A program made the position numbers and the translations under genes. Below are positions 61,660-64,000 of a stretch of 64,000 bases of DNA, in pieces. The number at the start of each line of letters is the position of its first letter. Position 1 is the first letter of the stretch. Below the pieces are notes generated by a model. That model made no database searches and was not told the origin of the DNA. It saw nothing but the letters and a program-made list of their open reading frames with translations. Source of the stretch: Pseudobacteriovorax sp. (GTDB lineage Bacteria; Bdellovibrionota_B; Oligoflexia; Oligoflexales; Oligoflexaceae); the NCBI GenBank assembly GCA_013215145.1, contig JABSRP010000029.1, forward strand, positions 56,922 through 120,921, read 5' to 3'.

Positions 61660-63663
61660 TTAGTTCATCTTCTTAAACTGACTAGGGTGCTTACCAAAGA
61701 AGTCTTTTCTAGGCTCCAATTCTTTAAACTTATGGTCAGCCTTGATCAAGTCTCCTATGGCGGTTCGGATATGATCCCAAGAAAAGAATATCTCATGTTG
61801 GATGTTGTAATGCTCCCTGACAATGGCGCAGCCTTTAGGAGCAATAGGATGGAGCAATACCGTTGCCACCCGACACAGATGAAAGAGGTCCACCAGGGCT
61901 TGCTGCCGAATCCCTTCGTCGTCTTCTGAGTCGGCACGCTTGGACTCTCCTGCCCAGTATTTACTCGATTCACGAATAAACTTATCTAGAGTTGCCATGG
62001 CGAAGTGAAATTCGTGTTCGATCATCTGCTTTTCAAATTTTGCGATCACTGTATCGCACCAGTCTAGAGTTGTCTGAGATACCGGCACACCAGGAAACTC
62101 TGCTGCGAACATGTTTTGGAGGGTGTAGAAGCATGATCGAAGGCTTTTGTTGAATACATTACTGAGCAAGTTACCTTCTTTTAATACTGGGTCTCCACCT
62201 TTTGGGTCTGCATTTGGGTTTAATGGTTTCGGTCGAAAACTCACGCTACGAAGTCCGAGACCAAGGCTAATAAAGTGAGCTCTAAGTTGATCGCTGGTGT
62301 AATAGTCAAGAAGCTCGGCAGCCATCGGAGGTTTAACTTTGCCGCTACTACTGGCTTTTTTGTCTAGGAAAAGCAAATGATTATTGACTACAAGCTGAGG
62401 AAGTTGTAGCTGACCATCAGCTGGTTGGCTGCTAATCTCTGATGGGTCCGATCCTTGCGTTCCTAAGAACATGGCGATCTCGGCGATACCATAAAAATAG
62501 ATATTATCCTCACCGATGAATTGAACAATCTGAGAATCTTTTTGGCACCACCACTGCTTCCAGTCTTGATTGATCTCGTCACCCTCACTTAGATGAGCTG
62601 CGGTGAACGAGATGGGAGCAATCAATGATTCAGGCCAGACCCACCAGGTTAAGTCCTTGAGTCCATCCACCTCAGGAATGGGTAAGCCCCATTCAATGTT
62701 ACCTGTGAGTCTGAAGGGGACGAGAGTTTTTCCAGTACGGTAACGAACCTCCGCTTCAGTGAGTCGCTTGCAGGCTTCTTCGCGATCTTCCAAAGAAGAA
62801 AACTCTAACCGCATGGCTTTTGTTTGGCCATCCTGAATCCGAAACGAAGGCAGCTTGGCCTTAATCTCATCTATTTTTTCTTCCTGGTCACGCTTGACGT
62901 GAACAATAGGTGGCTCAAAAAACTCGCTAATATTGCGCAGGTAAAAGCTGCGACCTTTTGTGCCATTATCCAGACGCTTCACCCATTCTTCTAAAGGCTG
63001 CAGAAATGAAGGCAAATCGATGAACCAGTTAGTAACATCGCGCATTTCCGGCCGTTTGCCACTTAAGACACTTTTAGGGAAGAGCAACTCGTTAGGCGGA
63101 TACTGATGTCCCAGAGAGCATTCGTCGGCATAGGCGATTTCTGATTGGCATCCTTGAATAGGACACTTTCCGGTGACCTGCCTCCCGTTGAGAAAGGTTT
63201 CATGTTCTGGATCATAAAACTGCTGGGTGGTCATCTTTTTGAGCTGACCATTGCTGTGTAGCGATTTGAATATTTCGTTGGAAATGGCCTCATGAGCCTT
63301 ATTGTCAGAGCCACTACACGACATAGCAAAACGATCCAAAGATATGTCGTAGCGAGACAGTACGGATTTTTGTTTGTCATGATTGGATTGGACAAAGTCC
63401 GCGATACTTCCCTGATAATCAGACTCAGTTTGAAGCTTCTGATGAGCCTGTACAATCGGCGATCCGTAGCCATCAGTACCAGAAACGAATAAGACGTTTT
63501 CCGAGCCAATGCGATCTCTCATAAACCGGGCGAACACATCAGCATAGATGAATACACCGCCAATATGACCAAAGTGCAGATCCTTATTTCCGTAGGGCAT
63601 GCCTGCGGTGACGACGACTTTTTTAGGGAATTCAGGCTTTTCTGATGGGGCGTGACTAGACAT
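61660..63663 (-). CDS. metG: Divergent methionyl-tRNA synthetase
   Basis: About 667 residues from the ATG at 63663 (GGAGAG upstream). Class I synthetase: TAGMPYGNKDLHFGHIGG gives the HIGH motif as HFGH; the KMSKS loop is replaced by KASSSGK. A zinc-knuckle region CPIQGC...CSLGHQYPPNELL lies at about 160-190, and an alpha-helical anticodon domain follows. Between the knuckle and the catalytic core an extra segment of about 75 residues (VKRDQEEKIDEIKAKLPS...) splits the usual fold. No C-terminal EMAP/tRNA-binding domain. It charges tRNA-Met, but the altered KMSKS leaves room for a specialised or paralogous role. Convergent with the cyclase gene. Confidence 0.8.
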   Translation of the reverse strand: MSSHAPSEKPEFPKKVVVTAGMPYGNKDLHFGHIGGVFIYADVFARFMRDRIGSENVLFVSGTDGYGSPIVQAHQKLQTESDYQGSIADFVQSNHDKQKSVLSRYDISLDRFAMSCSGSDNKAHEAISNEIFKSLHSNGQLKKMTTQQFYDPEHETFLNGRQVTGKCPIQGCQSEIAYADECSLGHQYPPNELLFPKSVLSGKRPEMRDVTNWFIDLPSFLQPLEEWVKRLDNGTKGRSFYLRNISEFFEPPIVHVKRDQEEKIDEIKAKLPSFRIQDGQTKAMRLEFSSLEDREEACKRLTEAEVRYRTGKTLVPFRLTGNIEWGLPIPEVDGLKDLTWWVWPESLIAPISFTAAHLSEGDEINQDWKQWWCQKDSQIVQFIGEDNIYFYGIAEIAMFLGTQGSDPSEISSQPADGQLQLPQLVVNNHLLFLDKKASSSGKVKPPMAAELLDYYTSDQLRAHFISLGLGLRSVSFRPKPLNPNADPKGGDPVLKEGNLLSNVFNKSLRSCFYTLQNMFAAEFPGVPVSQTTLDWCDTVIAKFEKQMIEHEFHFAMATLDKFIRESSKYWAGESKRADSEDDEGIRQQALVDLFHLCRVATVLLHPIAPKGCAIVREHYNIQHEIFFSWDHIRTAIGDLIKADHKFKELEPRKDFFGKHPSQFKKMN

Positions 63664-64000
63664 GTGGCGTGGACTCTCCAACTTGGTTTTCGGGTAACCC
63701 TTATAGAGAATAGAGGAGCCTTCGTAAAGTGCAATAACCTATTGATTTTAAACTGGTCCCGGTTTCGCTATCACTCCTTTTTTGTGATGTCCATATGTGA
63801 GTAAATGTCAGAAATTATTGGCAAATAATGAGTGAGTCGGGTTGCAGGCGAGGGTGGCTAGGTTTTTTGAGTCGTTATTTCTGCCGCTTTGACACTAACT
63901 TTTAGACCTCCGACCTAGACCAGCCAATGCCGTTAACTTAAGGCTGTAATCTATATGGGTCAATATTTCTGGGGAGTTGTCTGGATATGAAAAAGCCATG
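63664..64000. other. Intergenic region at the right edge
   Basis: 337 nt with no established gene. An ATG at 63987 after GGGGAG (12 nt upstream) might open a plus-strand gene that runs off the window, but only four codons are visible. Confidence 0.3.

Noticed and set aside
1..64000. tRNA, rRNA, insertion sequence or prophage genes
   Set aside because: No T-loop-like GTTCRAATC pattern in intergenic gaps, no rRNA-like blocks, no transposase or integrase motifs were found by eye.

Overview
The window is a gene-dense stretch of chromosome from a Gram-negative bacterium. It carries TonB-dependent, TolC and RND outer-envelope systems, several lipoprotein or Sec signal peptides, and many 7TMR-DISM sensor proteins. 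The unusual density of 7TMR-DISM receptors with Hpt/CheA-type ATPase outputs, many secreted proteases and a MACPF-like protein fits a Bdellovibrionota/Oligoflexia-type bacterium (possibly near Pseudobacteriovorax). That placement is inference; no rRNA, tRNA, phage, insertion sequence or CRISPR array was seen.

Layout. 1-8 kb: a 5'-truncated MACPF-like protein, a small secreted Cys protein, a trypsin-like protease fused to two pYEATS-like domains, a 7TMR-DISM/SpoIIE phosphatase split by an apparent frameshift, and a YIP1-like membrane protein. 8-19 kb: a large propeller lipoprotein, the first 7TMR-DISM/Hpt/HATPase kinase, and a run of exported proteins (DUF1223, DUF4360, subtilisin, small unknown, trypsin-like protease). 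19-22 kb: a TonB-dependent receptor. 22-36 kb: a tightly overlapping 13-gene minus-strand cobalamin operon of the cobalt-early (anaerobic) type, with a cobalamin riboswitch in its leader. It makes cobyric acid from uroporphyrinogen III, but no cbiJ is present; a flavodoxin/ferredoxin-reductase-like gene and two small unknown genes (one DUF3209) sit in the operon. 36-45 kb: an M15 peptidase with SH3 domain, an MBL-fold hydrolase, the second kinase paralogue, a Fur-family regulator and a collagen-like protein with 182 uninterrupted Gly-X-Y triplets.

45.0-47.1 kb is the most striking locus. A 49-residue ORF ending in Gly-Gly-Glu overlaps by 11 nt a 590-residue protein that carries the signature blocks of the Pup ligase/deamidase family (PafA/Dop). 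This looks like a stand-alone pupylation-like system with its own promoter. The ligase has a roughly 115-residue hydrophobic insertion, suggesting it is membrane-anchored, and has Glu where PafA has its catalytic Asp. No proteasome, Mpa or Dop gene is in the window.

47-64 kb: a TolC-RND pair without an adaptor gene, an ECF-type sigma factor, the third kinase paralogue preceded by a very long hairpin, an XRE regulator plus a stand-alone receiver, an ATP-grasp/LLM-flavin-monooxygenase pair, a 7TMR-DISM class III adenylate cyclase, and a divergent methionyl-tRNA synthetase. Five 7TMR-DISM proteins with three kinds of output (phosphatase, Hpt/ATPase, cyclase) lie in these 64 kb.
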